A stretch of DNA of 64,000 nt from Flavobacterium sp. LPB0248 (GTDB lineage: Bacteria > Bacteroidota > Bacteroidia > Flavobacteriales > Flavobacteriaceae). The stretch lies in NCBI RefSeq assembly GCF_013388355.1, contig NZ_CP058246.1, forward strand, positions 868,001-932,000, given 5' to 3'. Each line of letters starts with the position of its first letter. The stretch's first letter is position 1. The notes under the pieces were generated by a model, which saw nothing but the letters and a program-made list of their open reading frames with translations, made no database searches and was not told the DNA's origin. Both the position numbers and the translations under genes were made by a program. Of the stretch, positions 33,962 through 42,720 are shown piece by piece.

Positions 33962-36406
33962 TTAATCTTTCAGTTCACTTTTTGAATTATTTTTTCTACT
34001 TTCAAAATAAATTCCTCCTGCTAATAGCAACAGCATTCCAATTGAACTTATTAGTGTAATTGTTCCTCCAGTTTTAATAATCTGAGGCTCAAATTTAAAT
34101 TCAATAGTGTGTTTCCCAGCAGGAATTTCCATTGCTCTTAAAACATAATCAACAGGGAAATGATCTGTTAATTTTCCATCTATGTAAGCATTCCAACCAT
34201 TTTTATAATACATTTCAGAGAAAACAGCTAAACCATCTCCATTGTTTTCTGATTTGTATTTGATATAATTTGGCTTATAAGTAACAACTTTAATAGTTCC
34301 TGTTGTATCAAAAGCTTTCTTTAATCTCGCGTTTTGGAACTTGCTTTCATGTTCGTGAACATTGAAAACCGCCACTTTTTTAGTATCTAAAGTATTCAGC
34401 GCTTTCATTACATCGTCTGGTTTGTTTACCAGTTTTACCGACTCTACAAACCAAGCATTTCCGTTTGCATCTGGATTAACTGCAGGAATTTGATTTCCGT
34501 CTTTATCCACTTGAATTACGTACTTAACATTCAACATATTAAGTATCTCTAAATTATTTTTAGCAATTTGATAATCGTACAATTGCTGCATTCTTCTTGG
34601 TCTTACAGCACTATAACCTCCTATTGTTTTATGGAAATAAGAAGATCTTCCTTGCAATTGCCCTTGAAGGTCAAATACGCGGTATATTGAAGTATCTTTT
34701 AATATCTGAGCATCTGCTTGTGTTTCTTGAAAAGGCGCCGCAATCTGAACCGGACTTACAAAGTCTTTAGCAGAAACGTATTTCTTGTCTACAAAAAACA
34801 AGTCGAAAATCATCACTAATCCAACTACAATTAAAGTTGTTGTCTGTGAAAGTTTATTTTTTACAAACATCCAAAGAACAGCAAACGTGATTATAATTAA
34901 GAATCCAGATCTTAATAGATCTGCATAATACATCGTCATTCTATCTTCTCTTAAAGCATCAACGAAACCTGGCCCGTAGCTTTCCAAATAAGCATTATCG
35001 TTCATTCCTGTAAAATGGAAGAAGCTTTTTGCTATTAGAAGAATAACAAGTACTCCTAAACCAAAAACACCTGTCTGGATTAATGCTTTCTGCTGTAATT
35101 TTGGCTCATCTTTAGCTTTAAAAAATGATTGCAATCCCATAACAGCTAAAACAGGGAAACATAACTCTAAAATAACTTGAATTGAAGAAACTGCTCTAAA
35201 TTTGTCATAAAGAGGGACATATTCAATAAAGAAATTGGTTAATAATGAGAAGTTTTTACCCCATGAAAGCACCAAAGTAAAAAGTGCTCCAGTAAGGAAA
35301 ACATATTTGATTTTTCTTTCGTCTATAAATAAAGCTAAAACTGCCAAAAAGAAAACTACAGCTCCAATATAAGCTGGTGCAGATACAATTGGCTGATCTC
35401 CCCAATACGTTGGCATTCCCGAAACAAAATCTTGAGCTTGAGAAGCCGGAACTCCTTGTTCAAGCATGAATGCGTACATACTGCTATCTGTACCCACATT
35501 TTCGTGACTTGAACCTCCAAAAATTCTTGGAGCAATTAAATTTAGACTCTCTGCAATACCATAACTATATTCTGTGATATAATCTGTGGTCATAGAAGCA
35601 GTGGTCTCATTTTTAGATCCGTCCGGATTAAAGGTCAGCTCACTTTTATCTCTAATACTATATTTAGCATATTCATTTGTTGCCATTAAATTACCAGCAT
35701 TGGCTCCTAAGGCAAAAATTCCTGCAACCAATAAAACTCCACAAGAAATTAAAAGACCTTTAAAATCTTTTTCTTTGATAAAGTTGTAAGCGTAATAACC
35801 TGAAAGAATCAATAAGAAAATCAATAAATAATAGGTCATTTGGAAGTGATTGGCACTAATTTCTAATGCCACGGCAAACATAGTGAGCAAACCTCCTTTA
35901 ATGTATTTCTTCTGAAAGACGAGTATAAACCCAGCAATTACCAAAGGCATATAAGCAATAGCATGCGCTTTGGCATTATGTCCAACACCTAGAATAATAA
36001 TCATATAAGTTGAAAAACCAAATGCAATTGAACCTATAAAGGCTTTCAACGGATCTGTTTTTAAAACCAATAGTAAGCCATAAAAACCAAGGAAATATAA
36101 AAATAAATAATCTGCAGGACGCGGAAGAAAACGTAATACGTCATCAACTTTACCAATAAAATCGTTCGGATAATTTGCTCCAAGCTGATACGTTGGCATA
36201 CCTCCAAAAGCAGAGTTTGTCCAATAAGGTTCAGCATTTTCCACTGCTCTAAAGTCATTTTGCTCTTTTGCCATTCCGGTGTATTGAGCAATATCAGACT
36301 GGAAGATTTGTTTTCCTTGTAAAACTGGATAAAAATAAATTAACGAAACAAAAATAAAGCCCAAGATAACAAGGGCATGCGGATAGAACTTATTTACTAT
36401 TTTCAA
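33962..36406 (-). CDS. YfhO-family membrane protein
   Basis: An 814-residue GT-C-like membrane protein with a first helix at about 10-30 (ALVILGFIFVSLIYFYPVLQG), the acidic loop motif QSDIAQYTGM, about a dozen further helices and a soluble C-terminal beta domain ending in a last helix (about 780-800). The end (GDGLAVFSEMYYKNGWNAYIDGK... with AGKHTIEFKFEP) is characteristic of YfhO proteins, which modify teichoic acids or surface glycans in other bacteria. The likely start is TTG: the next in-frame ATG lies after the first helix and would delete it. It heads the glycan-gene run 30.9-36.4 kb. Confidence 0.82.
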   Translation of the reverse strand: MKIVNKFYPHALVILGFIFVSLIYFYPVLQGKQIFQSDIAQYTGMAKEQNDFRAVENAEPYWTNSAFGGMPTYQLGANYPNDFIGKVDDVLRFLPRPADYLFLYFLGFYGLLLVLKTDPLKAFIGSIAFGFSTYMIIILGVGHNAKAHAIAYMPLVIAGFILVFQKKYIKGGLLTMFAVALEISANHFQMTYYLLIFLLILSGYYAYNFIKEKDFKGLLISCGVLLVAGIFALGANAGNLMATNEYAKYSIRDKSELTFNPDGSKNETTASMTTDYITEYSYGIAESLNLIAPRIFGGSSHENVGTDSSMYAFMLEQGVPASQAQDFVSGMPTYWGDQPIVSAPAYIGAVVFFLAVLALFIDERKIKYVFLTGALFTLVLSWGKNFSLLTNFFIEYVPLYDKFRAVSSIQVILELCFPVLAVMGLQSFFKAKDEPKLQQKALIQTGVFGLGVLVILLIAKSFFHFTGMNDNAYLESYGPGFVDALREDRMTMYYADLLRSGFLIIITFAVLWMFVKNKLSQTTTLIVVGLVMIFDLFFVDKKYVSAKDFVSPVQIAAPFQETQADAQILKDTSIYRVFDLQGQLQGRSSYFHKTIGGYSAVRPRRMQQLYDYQIAKNNLEILNMLNVKYVIQVDKDGNQIPAVNPDANGNAWFVESVKLVNKPDDVMKALNTLDTKKVAVFNVHEHESKFQNARLKKAFDTTGTIKVVTYKPNYIKYKSENNGDGLAVFSEMYYKNGWNAYIDGKLTDHFPVDYVLRAMEIPAGKHTIEFKFEPQIIKTGGTITLISSIGMLLLLAGGIYFESRKNNSKSELKD

Positions 36407-36455
36407 TTTTGGCTAGTTTGGGTTAAAATGAATCCTAAATTTTCAGGACACAAAT

Positions 36456-36749
36456 CTAATCTATTTCTTCGTAATCAACATACTCTCCCACTTTTTTGGT
36501 TTCGCGCGGGTTTTTAGCATTGGCAGTATTAATGATTATTTCATCATTATTATTTGTATATTGTTTGTTCTGATACGTATTGCTTTGATTATACTGCTGT
36601 TGTTGTCTTTGAAAATTTTCACTGGCATTCTCTACTGCCTTTTTAACCAATACTGGCAAAAAGATTCTAGCTAAAAATTTAAAAATGTAATAAAAAGCTA
36701 TAACCCACATGATGGTCTTAAACAAACCCGAAAATGACGCTTCTTGCAT
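36456..36749 (-). CDS. DUF4834-family membrane protein
   Basis: A 97-residue protein: MQEASFSGLFKTIMWVIAFYYIFKFLARIFLPVL forms an amphipathic start and one membrane helix (about 10-32), followed by a Gln/Asn-rich linker and an acidic end (EYVDYEEID). This is the DUF4834 pattern. The longest frame begins 44 codons upstream at 36881, overlapping the divergent gene, but a -7 box at 36767-36774 places the transcript start downstream, so the ATG at 36749 is preferred. Function unknown. Confidence 0.75.
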   Translation of the reverse strand: MQEASFSGLFKTIMWVIAFYYIFKFLARIFLPVLVKKAVENASENFQRQQQQYNQSNTYQNKQYTNNNDEIIINTANAKNPRETKKVGEYVDYEEID

Positions 36750-36766
36750 AACTATATATTTTTTTC

Positions 36767-36774
36767 CAAAATTA
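36767..36774 (-). promoter_or_regulatory. -7 promoter element TAATTTTG
   Basis: A minus-strand TAnnTTTG match 17 bases before the preferred ATG of the DUF4834 gene. Confidence 0.55.
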
Positions 36775-36872
36775 ATAAATCCGTTGTTTAAAAATAAAAT
36801 ATGAATCTTAAATAAATAATAAAATATGTACATTTGATATGCGTTATTATATTTTAATCCAAAAAAAATTAT

Positions 36873-37841
36873 ATGTTTCAAATTAAAAACTTACTTGCCC
36901 CGGTACTTTTTTTTATTCCACAACTGTTTTTTGCGCAATATACTGATGTTATTAATTCTAATCGCCCAGGAGAAACCATGTCAGCTTATGCTGTTGGTAA
37001 ATCTGTAATTCAAGCTGAATTTGGTATTTATGGCATTAAAGAAAAACACGACTTACTAGATTACGATGCCAGCGGATTTGGTACCGATCTAACCTTAAGA
37101 TATGGTGCTTTTCTAGAACAATTAGAATTTATTGTCGATTTGCAATACCAATCTGAAAACTTTGACACTCCATACACTAGCTACAAAAAAAACAATTTTA
37201 GACAAACCGTTTTAGGAGCTAAATATCTTATTTACGATCCATATAAAAATTATAAACGTGAAGTAAATATTTACAGCTACAGAGCCAACCGAAATTTTCA
37301 ATGGCGAGAATTAATCCCAGCAGTTTCGGTTTTTGCAGGAGCAAATTTTATTGGAGCAGATAATCCCTACTACTTTTCTCCAAACGGTGAAATTTCTCCA
37401 AAAGTTTCGCTTATTACACAAAACCTCCTTGGAGGCGGATCTTGGGTTTTTGTCACCAATATTTTTGCAGATTATATCAGTACTGACTATCCAACTTACG
37501 GATATATACTAACTTTAACGCACGGATTCAATGACAGATGGTCTGGTTTTGTTGAAAATCAAGGATATAAAAGCGACTTTTACAGTGACTCGATTCTTCG
37601 CGGAGGGGCTGCTTTTCTTCTTTCTTCAAACATGCAGGTTGATGCTTCTATAAGCACAAACTTTAAAAACACACCTTCTATATTATATGGAGGAGTTGGA
37701 ATATCATGGCGCTACGACGGATGGTACAAAGAAAAGGTAGAAGCAAACAAAGCAGCAGACAGAGCCAAAAAGAATCCAGATAATGAGAAAAAAGTCGACT
37801 ATCAAGAAAAAGAGAGAAAGCGTAAAGCAAAATACGAATAA
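36873..37841 (+). CDS. Outer-membrane beta-barrel protein, phenol-MetA/transporter-like
   Basis: A 322-residue protein with a signal peptide (1-21, ending FFAQ) and alternating aromatic/hydrophobic beta-strands (FGTDLTLRYG, LEFIVDLQYQ, TYGYILTLTHGF, FVENQGYKSDF, LYGGVGISWRYDGWY) typical of the barrel family annotated as transporter or MetA-pathway phenol protein. INSNRPGETMSAYAVGKSVIQAEFG after the signal is the usual opening of that family. The tail after the barrel is Lys/Glu-rich. Ligand unknown. An acetyltransferase gene follows after 53 bases. Confidence 0.75.
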   Translation: MFQIKNLLAPVLFFIPQLFFAQYTDVINSNRPGETMSAYAVGKSVIQAEFGIYGIKEKHDLLDYDASGFGTDLTLRYGAFLEQLEFIVDLQYQSENFDTPYTSYKKNNFRQTVLGAKYLIYDPYKNYKREVNIYSYRANRNFQWRELIPAVSVFAGANFIGADNPYYFSPNGEISPKVSLITQNLLGGGSWVFVTNIFADYISTDYPTYGYILTLTHGFNDRWSGFVENQGYKSDFYSDSILRGGAAFLLSSNMQVDASISTNFKNTPSILYGGVGISWRYDGWYKEKVEANKAADRAKKNPDNEKKVDYQEKERKRKAKYE

Positions 37842-37894
37842 AATGTAAATAACTGGAGCCTTTTTTATAATTTAGGCCTCTCAATACCATATTA

Positions 37895-39013
37895 ATGATT
37901 ACAATTAAAGAAGCCAAAAGCAAGAAAGAATTAACCGAATACATTAAATTTCCTTTTTCATTATATAAAGATAATCCGTATTGGGTACCGCCTATTATTT
38001 CAGATGAACTGGCATCTTTTGACAAAACGAAAAATCCTGCATTTGATAATGCCGAAGCTTATTTTTATCTGGCTTACAGAGACAATAAAATTGTTGGCCG
38101 TATTACTGCGATCATCAACTGGTCTGAGGTTAACAATCAGCATAAAAGAAAAGTTCGTTTTGGCTGGTTTGATGTAATTGATGATATTGAAGTTACCAAA
38201 GCACTTCTTGAAAAAGTATATGAATTAGGAAGAAAGCATAACTTAGAACACGCTGAAGGTCCAATGGGATTCTCCAATTTAGATAAAGTTGGAGTTCTTA
38301 CCGAAGGTTTTGATCAAGTTGGAACCATGATTACATGGTATAACCACGAATATTATGTAAGACATTTTGAAGAATTAGGCTTTCAAGTGGAAAAACAATA
38401 TATTGAAAGTATATTCCCGTTTTCAAATGTAAAACCTGAATTTTTTCAGAAGGCCACCGCATTGATTAAAAAGCGTTATGAGCTAAAAACGCTAACTTTT
38501 ACCAAAACAAAAGACATTATGCCACATGTTGACAAAATGTTTGATTTGTTTAATGAGTCATATGAAAAACTAGCTTCGTTTGTTGCTATTTCTGACGTTC
38601 AAAAAGAATATTTTAAAAAGAAATACATCAGTTTTATTAATCCTGAGTATATTAAGTTCGTAGTTGACAAAAATGACAATTTAATAGCTTTTAGTATTGT
38701 AATGCCAAGTTTTACAGAAGCATTGCAAAAAATAAAAGGAAAACTATTTCCATTTGGTTTCTTAGAGCTGCTAAAAGCAAAAAAACATAGTAAAGATGTT
38801 GTATTCTATTTAATTGGAGTTCATCCTGATTATCAAAATAAAGGCGTTACTGCACTTATTTTTGATGAATATTATAAAACTTTTTCTGAGAAAGGAATTA
38901 GAAATTGCATCAGAACGCCTGAGCTATTAGAGAATAATGCTATTCACTTGCTTTGGAAAAACTTTGATCCAATTATTCACTGCCAAAGAAAGACTTATTT
39001 GAAGAACCTTTAA
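37895..39013 (+). CDS. GNAT-fold N-acyltransferase
   Basis: A 372-residue cytosolic protein with two GNAT-like halves. The second half holds FYLIGVHPDYQNKGVTALIFDEYY, a typical acyl-CoA pyrophosphate-binding V/I-x-x-x-x-Q-x-x-G-x-A site; the first half has EGPMGFSNLDKVGVLTEGFD and a WYNHEYYVRHFEELGF motif. Acceptor unknown. The convergent alpha-oxoamine synthase 0.7 kb away could use related lipid chemistry, but there is no direct evidence of a link. Confidence 0.75.
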   Translation: MITIKEAKSKKELTEYIKFPFSLYKDNPYWVPPIISDELASFDKTKNPAFDNAEAYFYLAYRDNKIVGRITAIINWSEVNNQHKRKVRFGWFDVIDDIEVTKALLEKVYELGRKHNLEHAEGPMGFSNLDKVGVLTEGFDQVGTMITWYNHEYYVRHFEELGFQVEKQYIESIFPFSNVKPEFFQKATALIKKRYELKTLTFTKTKDIMPHVDKMFDLFNESYEKLASFVAISDVQKEYFKKKYISFINPEYIKFVVDKNDNLIAFSIVMPSFTEALQKIKGKLFPFGFLELLKAKKHSKDVVFYLIGVHPDYQNKGVTALIFDEYYKTFSEKGIRNCIRTPELLENNAIHLLWKNFDPIIHCQRKTYLKNL

Positions 39014-39018
39014 ATTTA

Positions 39019-39042
39019 GTTTTCAGTCGCAGTTTTCAGTTT
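39019..39042. repeat. CAGTCGCAGTTTTCAGTTT dispersed repeat
   Basis: This 19-base word is identical to one at 17674-17692. It lies directly after the acetyltransferase stop. Confidence 0.7.
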
Positions 39043-39060
39043 TAGAAAATTAACAATAAA

Positions 39061-39094
39061 AAAAATCCATTCGCCCCCAAACGAATGGATTTTT
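39061..39094. terminator. Hairpin terminator, copy 1 (ATCCATTCG stem)
   Basis: A perfect 13-bp stem (AAAAATCCATTCG / complement) with an eight-base loop. It lies between convergent genes and shares its stem sequence with copy 2 at 39651-39685. Confidence 0.85.
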
Positions 39095-39113
39095 CACTTC
39101 ATAAACACATCAT

Positions 39114-39599
39114 TTACTCTACTTTACAATCTACTTTTGTCAAAGTATTTTTTGCGTCAAATTTTAGTTTTGATTTATCTTTAAAAGAAACTTTATTATT
39201 GGCTGTTACTACATCGCCATATCCTTCAATAAAAGCTCCGTCTTTTTGCAGAAAGGCAACTTCTCGAACAGATGATACTCCTTCTGAATTAAAGGTGTAA
39301 TCGGCAATTAATGTATCACCTTTCATATTTCCTATTAAAGTTCCTTCGTTTTTATCTTTTCCGACCAAATTATAGCTTAGCTTTCCGTTTACTTCTTGAT
39401 GAGAATTAACATTAAAACTCATTTCTATAATACTTCCATTAGATCTCCAAGCATAACATTGATCTCCAGCCGGTTCAACAATTTCAGCTTCTTTTGGCGG
39501 ACTTGGCGTAATTTGTACTGGCTCTATAGTAGTGGTTTCTTTTTTACAAGACGTGAAAACTACTAGTATTAGAGCTGTTATTGTTATAACTTTTTTCAT
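39114..39599 (-). CDS. Small lipoprotein, unknown function
   Basis: A 161-residue lipoprotein (MKKVITITALILVVFTSC, lipid Cys18), then a Pro/Thr/Glu-rich linker and a beta-rich domain (QCYAWRSNGSIIEMSFNVNS, LSYNLVGKDKNEGTLIGNMKGDT, IEGYGDV). The pattern of alternating strands with a G-x-N/GD turn suggests a lipocalin-like or small beta-barrel fold, unproven. It is bracketed by two hairpins that share the same stem sequence. Confidence 0.65.
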   Translation of the reverse strand: MKKVITITALILVVFTSCKKETTTIEPVQITPSPPKEAEIVEPAGDQCYAWRSNGSIIEMSFNVNSHQEVNGKLSYNLVGKDKNEGTLIGNMKGDTLIADYTFNSEGVSSVREVAFLQKDGAFIEGYGDVVTANNKVSFKDKSKLKFDAKNTLTKVDCKVE

Positions 39600-39650
39600 A
39601 CTTGTCTTTTTTTTTATTTTGTTGATTATGAAATAAAGTTACTTTAAATA

Positions 39651-39685
39651 AAAAAAATCCATTCGCATAACGAATGGATTTTTTT
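39651..39685. terminator. Hairpin terminator, copy 2 (ATCCATTCG stem)
   Basis: A perfect 15-bp stem (AAAAAAATCCATTCG / complement) with a five-base loop, downstream of the alpha-oxoamine synthase gene (minus strand). It contains the full stem of copy 1. Confidence 0.85.
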
Positions 39686-39722
39686 ACATAATTCCCATGT
39701 TGAGAATTTATTTTTTAAGTCA

Positions 39723-40982
39723 TTACGAAACGTCAACAGTTGTACGTTCTGCAATTTCTTTATAAGTTCCGTTAGTTAATTTCTCACGGATTGCCTCAAA
39801 AGCTGTTAAAGTCTCTTCGATATCTTCTAATGTGTGTGAAGCTGTCGGGATCATTCTTAATAAGATAATTCCTTTTGGAATAACTGGATAAACCACAATA
39901 GAAAGGAAAATACCATAATTTTCTCTTAAATCGTTTACCATTACCATTGCCTCAGGAATACTTCCTTCTAAGTAAACTGGTGTAATACAAGTATTTGTAT
40001 CTCCAATATTAAATCCTTTTTCTTTAAGACCGTTTTGCAATGCATTTACGTTTTCCCAAAGCTTATCTTTAATTGCAGAAGATTTACGCAATAATTCCAA
40101 ACGTTTCAAAGAACCAATTGTCTGAATCATTGGTAATGCTTTAGCAAACATTTGAGAACGTAAGTTGTATTTCAAATAATCGATAACCGTTTTATCAGCC
40201 GCTACGAAAGCTCCGATATTAGCCATAGATTTTGCAAAAGTAGAGAAATAAACATCAATTTCATCTTGAACTCCTTGCTCCTCACCTGCTCCAGCACCAG
40301 TTTTACCTAATGTACCAAATCCGTGAGCATCATCTACCAAAAGTCTGAAATTGTATTTTTCTTTTAAAGCAACGATTTCTTTTAATTTCCCTTGCTGTCC
40401 GCGCATTCCGAAAACACCTTCAGTAATAAATAAAATACCTCCACCTGTTTCTTCTGCCATTTTAGTAGCACGCTGCAAGTTTTTCTCCATACTTTCAAGA
40501 TCATTGTGTTTGTATGTGAAACGTTTTCCCATGTGTAAACGAACACCATCAATAATACAAGCATGCGAATCAACATCATAAACAATAATGTCATTTTTAG
40601 TAACCAAAGCATCAATAATAGACACCATTCCTTGGTAACCAAAATTCAATAAATAAGCAGATTCTTTCATTACGAATTCAGCTAATTCATTTTCTAATTG
40701 TTCGTGATACGTAGTGTGTCCAGACATCATACGAGCTCCCATCGGATAAGCTGCACCAAACTGAATTGCTGCATCTGTATCTGCCTGACGAACCTCTGGA
40801 TGATTAGCTAAACCTAAATAATCATTTAAACTCCAGTTTAAAATATTTTTTCCGTGAAATTGCATTCTAGGACCCAACTCTCCTTCTAACTTTGGGAAAA
40901 CATAATAGCCTTCTGCTTGAGAAGCCCATTTTCCTAAAGGTCCTTTATTGTCCTGAATTCTTTCGAATAAATCTTTTACCAT
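39723..40982 (-). CDS. Alpha-oxoamine synthase (serine palmitoyltransferase / cysteate acyltransferase-like)
   Basis: A 419-residue PLP enzyme that condenses an amino acid with an acyl thioester. Visible features are the PLP-stacking His140 (VDSHACIIDG), VDDAHGFG (217-224) and Schiff-base Lys251 in STFAKSMANIG; the N-terminus NWSLNDYLGLANHP is typical. Family members include AONS (BioF), KBL and serine palmitoyltransferase. There are no biotin or threonine genes here, and Flavobacteria use such an enzyme for capnine (sulfonolipid) synthesis, so a lipid role is likely but not proven. It ends at a strong terminator and its start faces the nirK control region. Confidence 0.8.
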   Translation of the reverse strand: MVKDLFERIQDNKGPLGKWASQAEGYYVFPKLEGELGPRMQFHGKNILNWSLNDYLGLANHPEVRQADTDAAIQFGAAYPMGARMMSGHTTYHEQLENELAEFVMKESAYLLNFGYQGMVSIIDALVTKNDIIVYDVDSHACIIDGVRLHMGKRFTYKHNDLESMEKNLQRATKMAEETGGGILFITEGVFGMRGQQGKLKEIVALKEKYNFRLLVDDAHGFGTLGKTGAGAGEEQGVQDEIDVYFSTFAKSMANIGAFVAADKTVIDYLKYNLRSQMFAKALPMIQTIGSLKRLELLRKSSAIKDKLWENVNALQNGLKEKGFNIGDTNTCITPVYLEGSIPEAMVMVNDLRENYGIFLSIVVYPVIPKGIILLRMIPTASHTLEDIEETLTAFEAIREKLTNGTYKEIAERTTVDVS

Positions 40983-41173
40983 AATATAATGTAGTAGTTT
41001 TTTTTACTTTATCAGCGAGCAAAAATAATCATTATTCTTCTAAAATTCAGACCCTCATTTATTTTTATTAAAAAATATTCGAAACATTATTCTTAACAGT
41101 GTTAGTTTTTAAAGTAATAATTGGCAAATCTAATTTAATATGCTAATTCTTTAGGAAGTATGATTTTTATCAT

Positions 41174-41199
41174 AATAAAAGACAAAGATGTCTTTTATT
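41174..41199. promoter_or_regulatory. 26-bp palindromic operator in front of nirK
   Basis: Two perfectly complementary 11-base arms (AATAAAAGACA and TGTCTTTTATT) are separated by AAGA. The right arm overlaps the -7 element. The same 11-4-11 architecture occurs before the NO reductase gene and over the Rrf2 gene promoter, so I read it as the binding site of that regulator. Confidence 0.75.
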
Positions 41200-41203
41200 T
41201 TTG
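41196..41203 (+). promoter_or_regulatory. -7 promoter element TATTTTTG of nirK
   Basis: A TAnnTTTG match whose first four bases lie inside the palindromic operator, as expected for a repressor that blocks polymerase. Confidence 0.6.
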
Positions 41204-41258
41204 AATAAAATTTTATCACTTTTTAATTAGAACATAACCATTATAAAATCAGATAATT

Positions 41259-42704
41259 ATGAAAAACAAAAGCAAAACCCTAAGCAAACTGCATGTTCTT
41301 TTAGGTTTATTTTGTTTGCTTCTAGTCTTAGGAAGCTGCAAGAAAAACGAAGAAAAAGTTTATGCAGATATTATGACAGAAGGCGAAATGGATGCCGAAC
41401 TTACTGCACCTCCGCATGTACCCAAACCAGTGGGGAACCGAACTGCAATGAAGCTAAAACTAAACATGGAAATTAAGGAACAAGAAGGTACAATGACTGA
41501 TGGCGTAAAATATACTTATTGGACATTTGGAGGTTCTGTTCCAGGAAGTTTTATTAGAACTCGTGTGGGCGATGAAGTCGAATTTCACTTAAAAAACCAC
41601 CCTGATAACAAACTGCCTCACAATATCGATTTACATGCTGTAACAGGCCCAGGTGGTGGAGCAACTTCTTCTCTTGTAGCACCAGGACATGAAAAAGTGT
41701 TCAGCTTTAAAGTTATAAATCCTGGATTGTATGTGTATCACTGTGCGACAGCTCCTGTAGGAATGCACATTGCAAATGGTATGTACGGATTGATTTTGGT
41801 TGAACCAGAAGGCGGACTTCCTCCTGTTGATAAAGAATATTATGTAATGCAAGGTGATTTTTACACTCAAGGTGAATACGGCGCAAAAGGTCTTCAGCCG
41901 TTTGACATGAACAAAGCGGTTAAAGAAACACCCGATTATGTCGTATTTAATGGAAAAGTAGGCTCTTTGACAAATGGAAATGAATTGACAGCCAAAGTTG
42001 GTGAAACAGTTCGTTTGTTTGTTGGAAACGGAGGACCAAACTTGGTTTCTTCTTTCCACGTTATTGGAGAAATTTTCGATAGTGTACATATTGAAGGTGG
42101 AAGTACAATCAATAAAAATGTGCAGACAACCTTGATTCCTGCTGGTGGCGCTGCTATTGTAGATTTTAAAGTCGAAACTCCGGGAACTTTTATTCTGGTT
42201 GACCACTCTATTTTTAGAGCATTTAATAAAGGTGCGTTGGGAATGTTGAAAGTGGAAGGAAAAGAAAATAAAAACATTTATTCTGGAACAATCCAAGAAG
42301 GTATTTACCTGCCTGAAGGTGGAACCATACAAAAAATGCCAGGTGGATCGGCTGTAAAAACTGCAATTCCAAAACGAACAGTTGCTGAGAAAATTAATAT
42401 TGGTAAAGAAATTTTCGGAACAACCTGTTTTGCCTGCCATCAATCTGAAGGGCAAGGAATTCCGAGCACTTTCCCGCCTTTGGCTAAATCAGATTATTTA
42501 AATGCCGATTCTAAACGCGCGATTAAAACAATCCTTCATGGTTTAACTGGAGAAGTAACCGTTAACGGTAAAAAATATAATAACGTAATGCCTGCTCAGA
42601 ATTTATCTGACGATGAAATCGCAAATGTACTGACCTACATTTATAACAGTTGGGGAAATAACAAAACTGAAGTTACGCCAGAAATGGTAAAAGAATTAAG
42701 ATAA
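41259..42704 (+). CDS. nirK: Copper nitrite reductase fused to cytochrome c, lipoprotein
   Basis: A 481-residue enzyme reducing nitrite to nitric oxide. The lipobox LGSC gives lipid Cys27. Two cupredoxin domains follow. The first has His121, Asp124 and His126 ([10 protein letters not shown]), His161-Cys162 (YVYHCATA), His170 and Met175 ([10 protein letters not shown]), together supplying the type 1 copper site and part of the type 2 site; the second contributes His in VSSFHVIGE and VDHSIFRAF. The C-terminal 110 residues are a class I cytochrome c with CFACH (390-394) and a likely Met ligand in [12 protein letters not shown]. The fused haem domain would deliver electrons to copper. Two more genes follow at short spacing, forming a nir operon. 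Confidence 0.95.
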   Translation: MKNKSKTLSKLHVLLGLFCLLLVLGSCKKNEEKVYADIMTEGEMDAELTAPPHVPKPVGNRTAMKLKLNMEIKEQEGTMTDGVKYTYWTFGGSVPGSFIRTRVGDEVEFHLKNHPDNKLPHNIDLHAVTGPGGGATSSLVAPGHEKVFSFKVINPGLYVYHCATAPVGMHIANGMYGLILVEPEGGLPPVDKEYYVMQGDFYTQGEYGAKGLQPFDMNKAVKETPDYVVFNGKVGSLTNGNELTAKVGETVRLFVGNGGPNLVSSFHVIGEIFDSVHIEGGSTINKNVQTTLIPAGGAAIVDFKVETPGTFILVDHSIFRAFNKGALGMLKVEGKENKNIYSGTIQEGIYLPEGGTIQKMPGGSAVKTAIPKRTVAEKINIGKEIFGTTCFACHQSEGQGIPSTFPPLAKSDYLNADSKRAIKTILHGLTGEVTVNGKKYNNVMPAQNLSDDEIANVLTYIYNSWGNNKTEVTPEMVKELR

Positions 42705-42720
42705 ACAGCAAACATTCAGC

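Noticed and set aside
41631..42455. 274-codon minus-strand frame inside nirK
   Set aside because: Shadow of nirK; the plus-strand product has all copper and haem ligands, and the shadow is rich in Cys, Phe and Ser without domains.
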